Numbered from the stretch's first letter, positions 35,291 to 48,118 are shown. The stretch: DNA of 64,000 nucleotides from Elgaria multicarinata webbii (GCF_023053635.1 NC_086182.1:31853501-31917500), one strand, 5' to 3'. The notes: generated from the sequence alone by a model not told the origin. Translations and numbers: made by a program.

Positions 35291-35635
35291 ACAAAACTGA
35301 ACACTGAATACTTTAAGCGCTTTTAAGCTCATGGATTCCAGCAGGCCTGGTCTCGTGGGAAACCATGAGGCGTGTAACACCAAGAAGGCATTTCCCCACC
35401 ATCGTTGTGTCATATTACTTAATGAAGTGCATCGTTTTGCAATGCGGTTAACATCATGGCTAGAAAGAGGAGAGGAGTAACAAGTGCATGTAAATCAACC
35501 TATGCTTGGGCGGCAGCTCTAAATGAAAGGGGTTCAACATCCACGCCTTGAAATCCAAACATGCATCACGCTGGGCCTTAGCTTGTATTGCCAATAATCC
35601 ACGCTAGCTCGGGGATCAACACCAGGGTGCTCAGT

Positions 35636-35818
35636 CTGAAAGATACACATCCATCATGAGATAACACACCCTGTTCGTTCCACATTATGCACATCACGTT
35701 TGGTCCTAATGGGCCAAACGAACCTAAGAAATCACTCACAAACAGCCACTACCTCTGCTATCGTGCATTGATCTATTTCATGTGCTTGGCTCTATGCATA
35801 ACATCAGAGTGATGGAGC
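35636..35818. repeat. Dispersed direct repeat, copy A
   Basis: GTCTGAAAGATACACATCCA, ACACATTATGCACATCACGT-like text, CAAACAGCCACTACCTCTGC and CATCAGAGTGATGGAG occur in the same order and spacing as at 36121-36295. Family not recognised. Confidence 0.6.
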
Positions 35819-36120
35819 TTCTCCATAAGAGCAATTTATTGCACGCTTATGATTGGTCACTCGCAGAAGTTTGCAGGTCCTTTTCATGATGTCATCAACA
35901 TCCAGTGCCTCTCCCACTGTTTTCAAGCGGGAATCCGCCATAAACCTTCGAAAAAGCAGCACTATCTGCTGGTGGTAAAATTGAAACATATTATGGGAAT
36001 GAACTAGCAAAAACAGGGGAAGGGAGTACGTGTATTGTGACTATCCTTAAACCCACAAAGACTCCAGAAGTCAAAGTCCCGGTAAGTCTGCAGGATTTTT
36101 GCTAAATGTGGGTGAAGACT

Positions 36121-36295
36121 TAAGTCTGAAAGCTACACATCCACCATGAGAAAACAAATCCTGTTCTTTCACATTATGCAAGTCAAATTTTCCAGAAGAA
36201 GACCTCAGAAACCAATTACAAAGAGCCACAACCACTGCTACTTCAGACTTATTTATTTCGTGTGCTAGGCACTGTATTGCATCAGAGTGATGCAA
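36121..36295. repeat. Dispersed direct repeat, copy B
   Basis: TCTGAAAGCTACACATCCAC, CAAAGAGCCACAACCACTGC and GCATCAGAGTGATGCAATCC match copy A about 485 bp upstream, with moderate divergence. Either a local duplication or two parts of one unrecognised element. Confidence 0.6.
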
Positions 36296-36599
36296 TCCTT
36301 GCTCGGAAGTTCATACAAATTAGTTTTCGGTGCATTTCATTCCATGTAGAGTGCACGGCATGTGGGTGTGTTTTTTCTTTCTGCAAAGTACATGCATAAT
36401 AAAATTGCCTTGGGGGAGAAAATTTACCACAATTACTTACCTGTCGAGCAGACAATCCATATGTGTTCAATTAGTATCATCCTATGAGGATCAATGTTTC
36501 TCCACCACCATCACAGATTTTATACACAGGGAAGAGTGTCAGTAAGAACGACTCCGTGAGCACAGCTTACTTCCAAGTATAACCTGACGGGATTTGAAC

Positions 36600-37660
36600 T
36601 AGCAATGACCAATCAAGAAAGAGACCTTGGGGTTGAGGTGGACAGCTCGACGAAAATGTCAACCCAGTGTGCGGCTGCTATAAAAAAGGCGAACACCACA
36701 TTAGACATAGTTAGGAAAAGGACTGAGAATAAAACTGCCAATACCATACTGCTTTTGTATGAATCTACGGTGCGGCCACACTTGGAATACTGTGTACAGA
36801 TCTAGTCTTGTCAAGCTGGAAAAAGTGCAGAAAAGAGCAACTAAAATGACCAAGGGACTGGAGTAACTCCCCTATGAGGAAAGGTTACAACAGCTGGGAT
36901 TGTTTAGCTTGGAAATTTATTTATTTATTTATTTATTGCATTTATATACCACTCCCATAGCCAGGGCTCTCTAGGCGGTTTACAGAAATTCTAAAATCGA
37001 GGTAAAAACAAGTATACAAAATTTTAAACTCTAAAACACAGAACATACACACATAAAGCATTAAAAACCGATTAAAAACTAAACATGTGGGTAATTAGGA
37101 TGTGCCGCCATATGCCTGGGTAAAGAGGAAAGTCTTAACCTGGCGCCGGAAAGATAGCAGCGTTGGCGCCAGGCGAGCCTCGTCAGGGAGATCATTCCAC
37201 AGTCTGGGGGCCATCACCGAAAAGGCGGCTAAGGGGAGGCTAAGGGGAGACATGACAGAGGTGTGCAAAATTAGGCACAGTGTGGAGAATGCGGACAGGG
37301 AGACATTTTTCTAGTGATAAAAGGAAGGACTTTTTCACACAGTGCATAGTCAAACTATGGAATTAGCTACAAGATGTATTAAGGCTACCAATTTGCAGGA
37401 CTTTAAAAGGAAGTTGAACAAATTCCTGGAGGAGAATGTGATCCATCGTGACTAGTCCTGATGGCTATAGGCTATCTCCGGCATCAAAGGCAGCCTGCCA
37501 GCATACACCAGTTACTGGGTGGGAGGGTGCTTTTGCACTCAAGTCTCGTTTGTGGGCTTCCCATTGGCAGGTGGCCGGCCGCTATGTGAACAGAACGCTG
37601 GACTAGATGGACCCTTGCTGTGATCTTGCATGGCTCTTCTTATGTTCTTATGCCCAAAGT
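36600..37660 (+). mobile_element. CR1 LINE ORF2 C-terminus and 3' UTR, split by an L2 insertion
   Basis: 36605-36800 encodes RDLGVEVDSSTKMSTQCAAA and STVRPHLEYCVQI, and 36820-36910 continues with KVQKRATKMTKGLE, the signature of the CR1 reverse-transcriptase C-terminus. After the L2 insertion (36917-37225) it resumes with GGCTAAGGGGAGACATGACA and runs to TTCTTATGTTCTTATG near 37650. This copy links the CR1 coding end to the 3' UTR family seen at 15000, 17435, 21245, 22570 and 55570. Confidence 0.88.
36917..37225 (-). mobile_element. L2 LINE 3' fragment inserted in CR1
   Basis: Reverse complement of the 3' end of the 25755-26430 copy: TATACCACTCCCATAGCCAG, GGCTCTCTAGGCGGTTTACA and the VAPRLWNDLP coding block occur on the minus strand. 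Younger than the CR1 it interrupts. Confidence 0.85.
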
Positions 37661-39382
37661 CCATGGCAGAGCTATGAACCCAAGTACAGCTCCGAGGTGC
37701 AGCAACCACTTTTGTTGCTCCCTGTTTTACTGATATTAAGATTCTCAGTTATTTGGGTCAGAATGCAAAGATAAATATCAAGTGCAAGCAAGGAGGGCAC
37801 CAGGCAGAAAGAAAGAAAGAGTGAGTCAGTATTCCTCCAGTTTGCTTGCATTTCCTTTCCTGAAAGCAGTATTTTCTCTCCCCAGACCACCAGCCAAGCT
37901 CTGTTCCCTTAACCTTATTATAGCACAATCTAGGACTTCCTCACCCACCACCCCAATCTTAGGTGAATGCATGCACACCCGTGTAGATGTTTAACTCTGC
38001 AGACTTATTTTGTGGGTGCTTTCACTGCAACCTCTTATGGTGGGGGATATCTAAACAGGGCTTTTACTCCGGTTCTACTGCGCCCCCAGGACACCGCTTA
38101 CCGGAGCAAACCCAATTTCATGAAAATCCTGATGTGAACGGAATCGCCCCCAAAATTGGCTCTGTGTAGATTTGGCTGTGGTCTTTCAGACGAACATGGT
38201 GTGACAAACTCAACCTTTCCCTCCCCCTTACTGGGAATATCTCAGAACAAAGAAGATGCCCAGACATGACCAGGCATCTATAGGCACCCGAAATCTGCAT
38301 TACTACACATCCCCTCTCCACACAACACCCATCACCCCTCCTTATTTTAAATAGGTACCTGCAGGAATTACCTGGGAGATGCACGATCAGTTCCTGCCAG
38401 GCCATTTAATTTCCCTCTCTTGAGAGCCTCCATGAAAATACCTTTGCTGATGAAATCTTCCTCTGTCCTTGAACGACTGACAGAGCCCAAAGAAACCCAA
38501 GCCACACTCTGGAGTCCCAAGTAGCCTCTTCCCTCCCCCCCCCCCACCTCAGAGCTTCTTTGGTGCGTTATTCTTGGGTTCCTCCGAAGTCTAAGTTGTC
38601 TAATTCTACGTCTCATTTTATTTTAAAATCAACCGACCATTTCTGAACACGTCTTTGCTTGGTTCTTTAATAAATACACCGAGTTGAAAACAGACGACGA
38701 TTCCGTTATTTTTGCCTAGCCTGAAAGCTGGCCTTCTCCACATGCCGGGTTGCTTAGCAAACGTGCCATCAAACGGTCACATCGCTTCAACGCATGCTTT
38801 GCAACGGAGTCATGAGTGCACACATACAGGTGCCAGCATCAACGGAGTAGCAAGTCAGCATCGGTTACTTCCTGGCCAGAATCCTATACAAGACTTGCGT
38901 CCTTGCTTAACCCTAATGCTGTCTGGGAGCCCTGGAGTGCCGCAGGCAAGCTGCCCTCTTTAAGCCTTGTCAGGGGTAGGGATGACATCCTAATTCTCTC
39001 ATACAGCCTCTGAACTTTTTGGGTGTTCCATGCAGAGTGAAATTGGGAAGGGGGGGAGATGTTGCCTCTGAACACACAGAAAAGCTGGCTTCGCACAACA
39101 CGCTAATCCCTCACGGGTAGCATATGGTCAAGCTCACCTAGCAGCAGCTGGCACAGCTGGAACAAACCGATACCTGGCGCTGCGGCCACTGCAATGTGCA
39201 GCTGCAGCAGCAGGAGGGAAGGTGGTTACTGAGGGGGAAGGGAGGTTGGTTACTGAGGGGGAAGGGGGGTTGGTTACTGAGGGGGAAGGGGGGTTGAGGT
39301 AAAAATTTGTTCATTTCTGTATTTAAAAATTGCAAACTGCCTTAGTAGCCTTGGTAGAAAGGCAGTATAGAAATGTATTAAA

Positions 39383-39831
39383 TAGGGCTGTGCTCCACTC
39401 CGATTCAGATTGCAAATTCGGAGCAGAGCGACCCAACCCAAGCCAAAAGCGGATCCGAATCAGATCGGGGGAGCTGCAGATCGAGGAGAAGCGGTTCACC
39501 TCCATCTGGAGCTCCGAATGCAGGTAAATGGGAGGGGGGGCTCACCTGGCAGCAGCAGCTGCACAGTCCATGTGGCGACGGTGGCAGAGCCAGGTAAGGG
39601 GGCAGTGCGGCTTACCTGTGTCTGTCGCGGTCTGGCGCAGTCTGGCCCAGGCCTCAGTTGAAGCACGCGATGGACTGCGACAGAAGCAGGTAAATGGGGG
39701 GGTGAGGGGGGGGCTTACCTGGCTCTGCCGTCGCAGTCCATGCGGCAAAGGCAGCGGAGCCAGGTAAGGGGGCAGGGGGGAAGGGGGCTTACCCGCCACG
39801 AAGTGGTTCGGGGGGTCCATGCGCAGCCCTA
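39383..39831. mobile_element. hAT-like element, TAGGGCTGTGC termini
   Basis: 449 bp, starting TAGGGCTGTGCTCCACTCC and ending CATGCGCAGCCCTA, with a perfect 8-bp target duplication GTATTAAA (39375-39382 and 39832-39839). It landed in a LINE-type AAATAGATAAATAA tail. Terminal sequence and the CCGATTCAGATT-like left arm match the larger element at 1944-3768. Confidence 0.82.
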
Positions 39832-40489
39832 GTATTAAATAGATAAATAATAGCCATTTTCTACAAAAAATAAAATATTGGCCATCATCACACTTTGTGT
39901 CCTTTTCTTATTCTTATTTTCTCTTTCAAAAGAAGATTCCAAGACTATTAACAAAAACAACATTTAATGACTACTGGTCAGGAGAATTACATCTCAATGG
40001 AAACAACACACGACAATAATAATAAGTTACCATTTAGCTACAAATAGCAGTTAGCTTTACATATCTACTGGTCCATTCAACAACCCTACAAAGAAGGGTG
40101 AAATGATTCTCCCCGTATCGCAAGGGTGACGCTGAAAAGGTGGCTTGCCAAGGGACACTGACTGAGTTCATGGCAGAAGCAGTATCTTCAGATGAATTTT
40201 AAACCAAGAATTTTAAGTTTTGTTTTTGATATTGCATTGCTTTTATATGCTCTTTTAATTAATTTTATGTATTTGATTTTTATTATATTGTTGTACTAAT
40301 ATTGTTCCCCGCCTCGATCCAAAGGGAGAGGCAGGTAAGAAATTATATATTATTTATTATTATTATTATACATGTCTGATAGCCACACTTATCAGATATT
40401 CATTAATCCTCTGATTGATTGATTGATTGATTGGATTGACTGACTGGATTCTTCCTTCAACAATGGATCAACACACATCAAGAAACATT

Positions 40490-43400
40490 TCATTTCTTGT
40501 GAGTGCTCTCTTCTCCCTTGTAAACAACAATGTTCTTGTCTGTTTCGTACACTTTGACTTTATAAAGAGTTCCCTCAGGAAGGTGCTTCAGAAGGTTTTC
40601 CCAGATGAACACGGCAACGTTCTCAGTGGTACTGTTGAGAAAAACTGTGAGTTTAGCTATTCCGCCTTTCTAGTTACAGTTCTGACATCTACACCAAAAC
40701 CAGCAATATGCCAAGGCTAGAGAGAGAAGCTGTTTATGCTCGATACAAGAGTTGCTTCGACTGATCATTACACAACCATCTGCAAAAGGCCTGTGCTGAC
40801 ATACACCAACATTTCCTTGAATTTTGCTCAGATTACTCTTGAGTTTCATAAAGTTAAAAGGTTTGGTGCTCATATGAGCATACAGGTATTTGCATAGTCA
40901 TAAAAGAAATGCTTTTTGAAGTTAGCCCTCTCTGAGTACGGTGTGGTGTGTGATTAGGGCAGCATGGATACACAGACTAGGATAACTAAGAACCACCAGC
41001 TCAGAAAGGATATCAGAGCCTCAAAAAGTCCTCTAGAGAACTAAACACAGGCTTTGTTGGATTTAAAATAACCTTCTAGCCCTCCCCACTGACACAGGAA
41101 GTTTTACAAGTGTGTAGCCAATATGTGCCAGAAGTTATGAAATGAGAAGGAAAAACAGAGTAAACTTCTTTGTGGTTCTTCTGTTTTCATAAAGGGATTT
41201 ACGCAAAAGGAAGGCAAATGACTTTAAAGGGCGCAAGCAACTTGGGTTTGAGTAAGAGAAACTCGACAGTCCCAGGTCAGCATCAGGAAGTGATCCTGCC
41301 AAGGGCAGGGACCTGAGAATCACCTACCTTACAACCTCAGCGAAGTAGGGGACATCCTTGTCCAGGTTCTTGTGGTCAAGGGGCTCCATGATGGCTTCCT
41401 AAAGGTGGAGAATTGGGCAGTTACATCCACAAACTTGTGCTCCAGAATGGAGGGAATGCCTGCTATGTTTGTAGGCCGTTGGTTCTTATTATACAGGTGT
41501 GACCATTTGCAGCCGTTTTAATGTTGTTGGAGACTTGTCTCGGGTACGAAGGCAGGAGAGAGGTATTTCCTTGCTTGAGTTGAAGACCCTGCCACTGCCA
41601 TCACCATCATTTTGACAAAGGTTCAGAACACCGGTGCACTGTAGTTTCCAACTGAACCTTTTCCATTGGGAGGATTACCACACTCACATTTCAGATCTTG
41701 GAAGACAAGCAACTGGTCTGCCCTCCAACCCCCTAGCCTCAGTTTTGGAGGTTTCTGTATCTCCTGCCTCTTATCCTCCACCCCTTTGCTTCAAGAAGAC
41801 ACAAACACCTTCAGGTTGCACTTAACACCGTGTACATCCCCTCCATCATTAGATTTCTCTCTCATGGCAGCCTCCATGACACACTATTCCCCACCACAAC
41901 CACAGGGCACCTTCGGCAAACACGACGACAACGCGGCGTTATTACCTCCATGTAGTCTTTAAGATCTGAAAGGTTGATCACCATCCCTGTAGTGGGGTCG
42001 ATCTACAAGGCAAATACAAAACAGAGCCTGGGCTGCAGTCCTAAAAGCATCCTTGTTTGGAAGTCCCCAGTCACAAGGGTCAAGCTTAGCTAATGGTCCA
42101 CAAGTTTGTGTAACAAGCCCACCCTCTGGAGAACATGAGGTGGAGCTGGTCTTCCTGCCAACCTTGGGATGAAACATCTGAAGGGCCTGTGAAGCCCAGA
42201 CCAACTGCAGGAATGATCTCTGCACCTTGCCGAGTTTGAAAGCTGGTGACTCTTTGGGCACTGCTCTTCCAAGGCCATCTGAGTTTGGAACTGGGGAAGG
42301 GAGCGAAAGGTCCTTAAGAAAAAATCTTGGTTTGGCCACCAAGCCCAGCAAAACACAGTGAGCCCTTGCTTGGGATCCTCAGCGCCTAGTTTTACTGCAG
42401 TATGGCAGGCCAGGGTCCCCCCTGACCCCCTGAAAGGGGATGACCCGTTAGGTCCTTAGCCACAGTCACCATTTGCCACAGTGGTCTGCAGAATTAAAGG
42501 TTTGTCTGTGGACGACGAGTGAGTTGAGGCAGGTTCACCGCAAGAAGGTAGCAGTTGTGTGGAGAACACAGACTGCCACAAGCAGGTCCCCTGTTGTCAA
42601 AAAGTATGAATGTAACATGTATTGTTGATAAGAATTCACTGTATTTCATAGGAGTGCGCTTCACAATAACCTATGTATGCTAACTGCAAATTATTAGTAA
42701 CAGTGTGATGCTATCTATGCTATAAGCTCACCATGAGTACTGGCAAGTATTCTTGGAAATGAGGCGAAGAACATTGCCACAAGTGGGTCAATTAATTCCA
42801 AGAAGTAAAAAACTAATGGCAAGATAAACTGTCACAAGGGTACTTCTAAAATCACCACTAAAACTTTAATGGTACATTAAGGAGAGGCCTTCCTGAGATC
42901 ATGAGTAGAAGGTATGACTAAGTTCAAAAAGCCAAGAACCACAGATGTCTATTTAAAATTAAAGAACTAGCACTATTGTTAGGGTGAAATGGTAGAACTC
43001 GGAGTAGTGATATGACCACGTCCGAAACTTGGAATGAGGTCATCAACATAAGAGTTAGAAAAGTCAAGAGTTTGCTCCATTTTACTAAGAAATGTGCTAG
43101 CCATGGTGTTATGCTTTGAGTGATCCTAATTGCATTGTATGCTCTGCTTGTTTTAACATTTCAAAGTTGTTGTTTTTCTCTAATGCAGTTTTATTTTTAT
43201 TTTTTAAAACCTTTCAGAGCAGGCGGCCTCCCACGGAAGCTTATGACCATACATAAAGCAGTATAGTTTGAGCAATAAATATATATATTTGTGGTTCCAC
43301 TTTGTGTTATTTAGATTGAGAGAGGCTTCACGGACCACTTCAGGTCTCAGTCTAAATAAGGCACATATTTTGCTTTACTTCTCTTCTGATGGCCCCTGTT

Positions 43401-46400
43401 GAGAAACTAGCCCTGGCAGAAGGCCTGCTCACCTTCCTGAGACCCAAAACGTAATTATTTACGCACCCCACACTTTGTCACATAGGTTGGTAGGCAGTAT
43501 ATTGGAAAGGGCTGTGGTGTCCAGCAGCTGGTGAGAGAATAGGTAGTTCTACGTGCTGTGAACAGTGGAGATTTTGCACCCTGATGTATGAGAGATTCAG
43601 GGGAGGGATATGGGCAAGAGAATGGAAAGTTTCTCATGAAAGGCTCTTTTTCTTGCTCCTAAAACAAGGTTCTTCTTTCATGCATTTAATTTATGCTATT
43701 TGCTGCTCCCTACAAGTCACAGTTATAATTCTAACTGAAGACAAGATCCGTTCAAGGCTGGAGCATCAGGATGTTTCTTTCCGCACATTGGAATGAAATG
43801 TCTTCCTGATAAACATAACTGGATTTAAGAGGTCTAAGTTTAATGCCTGGTATTGCTTTTTAAGTTCTGAAAAGACAAAAACATCATGACTTTGGACGTG
43901 ACTTTATCTTTGTGCCAAAAATGGGGAAACCCAGACATGTGGGCACCAAGAGGTCTACTCTTCCTTTTCATCATTATTATTTTTATTATTTATTTATATA
44001 GCACCATCAATGTACATGGTGCTGTGCAGAGTAAAACAAACCCCTTCATCACCTCTGATACAAAGCTGCCTTATACTGAGAAATTAGTTCATCTAGCCCA
44101 GTTTTGCCTACTCTGACTGGCAGGGTCTTTCCATTGCCTCCTACCAACAATCCTTCCACTGGAGATTGACTATGACAGGTGCTCTCTTAATGAGCCAGAT
44201 AATAATTATTTATTTTATCTTATTTATTACATTTCTATCCCACCTTTTTTCCTCCAAGGAACCCAAATAATCCTCCTTGTCCTCTTCATTTTATTCTCAC
44301 AACAACAACCCTGTGACGTAGGTTGGACTGAGAGTCTGCGACGGGCCGAAAGTCACCCAGTGGATTCCCATGGCCAAGTGGAGACTAGAACCCAGACCTC
44401 CCGACTCCCAGTCCAACACTTTAGCCACTACAGCACACTGGCTCGTCCCTTGTCTCCCTTATCTTTTCATCTCTGTGGTAACAACCAGCATGATACCAGT
44501 TTGTCAAATTTGAGTGATCAGGAAATAATTGCAAGCACCACAATATACAATATCTGTGATTGCAGCCTGCTTGGTGCAGAGGTAATCCACAGACTTCACC
44601 CAGCTGTTGTGGCAGATATTGGGTTTTGAGGTCGGGCATCACATCTTCAAAGCAAGGGAGAAATGGCCTGGATGTGTGCCATAACGTTTTGTGTTCAGAT
44701 TTCAAAGAATCCAGAGTCCCAAGTACTCCCACCTCCACCAGTCATGACGGAAATCTCTTTAAATGTACTCAACACTAAGAACAACTTCCTCTTTCTAGGT
44801 CAAACTCCAAAAAAAAACCCAAAAGATGTTGAAAACTTTATTAGAGCTGATGAAAATTACACAAAACGAGGACTGGATAAAACCCTGGATAAAAACCTAG
44901 AAATCTGACATCTGAAACATATTTCAATCTCTGAGAACACCACACTTACCTCTCCACGTACAGTTACTTCAACTAGGAAAAGAAGAAGAAAAAACAGAAG
45001 CAGAAGTCATGAGATGGGCTTGAAGTTAAGATAACTAACTATGAACACACACACACAAGATACTGATCAACCTCAGCAAGGTCAATCTCTTTCCATTCAT
45101 CTTCCTCTGTCCACGTTAATATATCATAGAATCATAGAATAGTAGAGTTGGAAGGGGCCTATAAGGCCATTGAGTCCAACACCCTGCTCGATGCAGGAAT
45201 CCACCCTAAAGCATACCTGACAGATGGTTGTCCAGCTGAAAAGAATAGGTACCTGCCAATAAAAGGAAAACAAGTTCCCTTTGATTTGCTACTACTCTGA
45301 GGGGTAGGGGGAAGGCATGGAGACATAGAGTTGCTATTTCAGATAAAGTTCCTTTCTACAGAATTTAACTAGGGATGTATGTATTAGGATAAAGTATTAG
45401 GATTGTTGTGTTCTTTGTTTTCATTTTTTTGCAAGCATTCCCTTTGCATAAAAGCTATTGGCCTCTTGTGAGTACTCAAAAATGAATGAATGCACGCACA
45501 AGTGCGCACACACACAATTGCTTTCCCCTCCCCAACCAAAGGGCTCTTCCTGGGAAAACTGCTGGGGGGGGGGAGAGAATCCAATGAGAACATAAGAAGA
45601 GGCTTGGTGAATCAGAAGCCAACGAAAAGAGGACAACCATAAGGAATGCCACAAAGCCAAAAGCAAAGGAATAGACAAAAAGAATGCATTGGAAAGAAAA
45701 AGTTTTCAATGCATTTTGGACCACATGCAGGTCCTCCTTGAGGGAAATTTGTATAATGCAGTAAGTGTAGTTTTCCCTTCAGATGCCAGCCTCCTATGCT
45801 ATGTCCATGAAGAAGGGAATATGTACAAACAAGTCCCAGCTTAGTAGAGTTTAAAGTCAGTATGTCTGGAGTCAAGTCCTATCCTAATGCTGCAAGTTTT
45901 AAAACCACACACCTCTGTGGCTGAACCTAAATGCTCAGGTTAGCCACTCCTCACCTCTGTAGTTGTGTCCATGTCCATTGGGGTTATTGCATTTCCCAAA
46001 AAGTTTCTGGTTTTCTTCATCACTCAGCAATTTGCTGTGGAGGCGAGAAAAATGCATTAAAATCACTGGCTGTTATTTCCACCAATTCAAGACGGAATTT
46101 GGCTGGGCAATACTGGGAGTTGTGGGGCTTTTTCTGTCTAAACATGCATAGGATTGCACCTTTAAACACGTAACTTAGCCCTCCGCAATGTAGTGCTCTC
46201 CAGATGTATTGGACTACCACTCCCATCGTTCCCAATTACCACAGCTAGCCATGCTTCTTGGGGCTACTGGGAGTTGTGATCCAACATACCTGGAGGACAC
46301 TGTGTTGGGGAAGGCAGATGTGGCTCCTACACACACACCTACACACGAGTCACTGCTATGGCAGGACAACTTTGTCGTTGCTAGTTTTAAGGTTTAGCAT

Positions 46401-47904
46401 AACACAAGTGAACTGCCCAGAGAGCTTTTGACTATTGGGCGGTATAGAAAGGTAATAAGTAAAATAAATAAGTTAATACAAGGGTTCTCCGACAGCCACT
46501 TTTAGCCTTATTTGAAAGATGGCCTTCATGAAAGATGAGGACAGGTTTCTTTTCTTTTGGCAAAAAAAGGTTTTCCTCCAGAAGTCCCTTTCCAACCATA
46601 TTACTCTACAATGTTTAAATCACAGGGGTTCGGGCTAATTGTCAACCCACAAACATAGTGAAGAAAAAGAGAAAGCAATCAGGCTCTTTTAAATGACAAA
46701 AAAAATGCTGCTTGGCCAGCTGCAAAAATAATCTGGGGCACATTTTCACATTTAAGGCTTACATCCCCAACCTAAAGACTCAGAAGTAAGCCCCATGGAC
46801 TATCGTCGAATATTTTTCAGTGGGGCGCAGGGACTGAAAGAGTGAATGCATCCGCACCCCTCTTCAGGGATAGGGGGAGGTATAAGTTCACCCCCCCTCC
46901 TCAGGCATTGGAAGGACATATGACTGAAAGTCACGGTTGGCTCCAGCTGGGACATTGTGCATTTTGAGACCAAAATCTCCGCCTTCACCCTTTTCTGTGT
47001 CTACCATGTACACAAGTGTATCTTCGTCACACTAGGAAAGTGAACAGACTGACTGCAGGCGCACAGTATTGAAGGGGGGGTGCATTCTGCACATGCTCAA
47101 ACTCACTTTTCCTTCTCCTCAATGTCATGCTTCATGACTCACTTTGGGATTGCAGGAGATTCCAGGGCTCAGTTTTGGCATAAATGAAGTCCTAGGTAAT
47201 TACCCCAACCCCAACGATTAAAAAAAACCCAGCAGCTTCATATTGTTCTGTAACAATGGGGTGGAATCGCTCTGCACATGCCCACAGGTACTTTCTGTTA
47301 CCCTAAACTTCATAAAGCCAGCCCAGAGCTCACCTTTTCATAATGCAAAAATTCTGCAGTCCAGCCCAGACACTAACAAACCCCCGGATATTCATGCCCA
47401 CCCCCACTCCAAGACACACACAGAGAGAAAAAGGAGGCAACCAATAATGTCTCTTTCTGATATGTATTGAGTACTACTTTGTAAACTAGAAAGCACTATT
47501 ACGCACGCTTGGGGGTATTGTGTGGATAACCCACCCAAAACTCATTTAAGAATGTGTGTTGTTTAAACAGCGATTCCCTGTTGCTTATTTGCCCAGCACT
47601 CTACACATGTTCAGAGTCACTCTCTCCTTTATCATAGACTCCACGTGCCCAATGTCTTGCAAACACGACTCCCACTTGGGCTGAGACCACCCACACCCCC
47701 TGGAGCCCCGCGCATGCGCACAACTTTAACTCGCCCACCTCCCCAAATTTTGAGCGAGTGACCAAGCAGCCGGGGAGGGGGGGGTGTCTCCGTCCTTTCC
47801 ACGCCCTCCCTTCACCTGTGGAGCCGGTGGGAGGCACTGAAGCAGAGGCAGCGTGACACTCTAGCCAGGCGGCTAGGCCCGGCGCAGCGCAGAGGCGGCG
47901 CCAT
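40490..47904 (-). CDS. PTS: 6-pyruvoyltetrahydropterin synthase, 6 exons
   Basis: Exons in order of transcription: 47816-47904, 45955-46034, 44950-44972, 41946-42002, 41328-41398 and 40490-40631; all GT-AG, phases compatible, 153 residues (human 145). The enzyme converts dihydroneopterin triphosphate to 6-pyruvoyl-tetrahydropterin, second step of tetrahydrobiopterin synthesis, in the cytosol as a hexamer. Zinc histidines are visible in [10 protein letters not shown] and in NGHGHNYR. Catalytic residues are the Cys in FGKCNNPNG and the Asp-His pair in PLDHKNLD. The pterin-anchoring Glu is in VYETDKN. The C-terminus adds ESTHKK after YKGE. The start ATG has G at -3 and G at +4 and lies in a GC-rich region. 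Orientation relative to PLET1 and BCO2 matches the conserved amniote order, so this is the ancestral copy. Exon 1 was identified from sequence ([18 protein letters not shown] before the conserved block). Confidence 0.96.
43960..44045 (-). mobile_element. L2 tail fragment in PTS intron
   Basis: TTATTTATATAGCACCATCA and TGTACATGGTGCTGTGCAGA are the reverse of the tail at 35230-35270. Confidence 0.75.
44205..44447 (-). mobile_element. Sauria-type tRNA-derived SINE in PTS intron
   Basis: On the minus strand it begins GACGAGCCAGTGTGCTGTAG, with an A-box-like TAGTGGCTAAAGTG and a B-box-like GGGTTCTAGTCTCC, then CACTGGGTGACTTTCGGCCC and CACAGGGTTGTTGTTGTGAG, ending in an L2/RTE-like tail. This SINE class is characteristic of squamates and supports the organism call. 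Confidence 0.8.
45122..45240 (-). mobile_element. CR1 LINE 3' end in PTS intron 2
   Basis: ATCATAGAATCATAGAATAG is the terminal octamer repeat, followed by GAGTTGGAAGGGGCCTATAA and CATTGAGTCCAACACCCTGC, the classic CR1 end in reverse orientation. Confidence 0.88.
46185..46305. repeat. Palindromic MITE-like repeat in PTS intron 1
   Basis: CTCCAGATGTATTGGACTAC and ACTCCCATCGTTCCCAATTA pair with ACTGGGAGTTGTGATCCAAC to the right. Confidence 0.7.
46385..46475 (+). mobile_element. L2 LINE tail fragment
   Basis: GTGAACTGCCCAGAGAGCTT and ATTGGGCGGTATAGAAAGG followed by A/T-rich repeats match the tail at 17270. Confidence 0.75.
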
Positions 47905-48060
47905 AGCAACCCTCCGCTGGTTGAGCTCTCCTATCTCTTCTCCGCTGGGCCTAGTCATCAAGGTTCCGATTAAGCGGCACCGAGCATGCGCGAGACGCCT
48001 CGGAGCATGCTCAGTAGCAGCAACTGAAGCCTTTTCCTTCGCCTTCTCTCCACCCTTTGC
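47690..48060 (-). promoter_or_regulatory. GC-rich promoter region of PTS with NRF-1-type sites
   Basis: Spans exon 1 of PTS and about 150 bp upstream, and is visibly richer in CpG than the flanks. A perfect NRF-1 palindrome CGCGCATGCGCA lies at 47709-47720, just inside intron 1, and a GAGCATGCGCGAG variant lies upstream of the start near 47985. No TATA box is seen. This pattern fits a constitutive housekeeping promoter. Confidence 0.6.
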
Positions 48061-48118
48061 CCTCTTGTGGAGAAAAGGAGGATTCTGTGGAGTGTTCCTT
48101 CACACAATCTAGAATATG

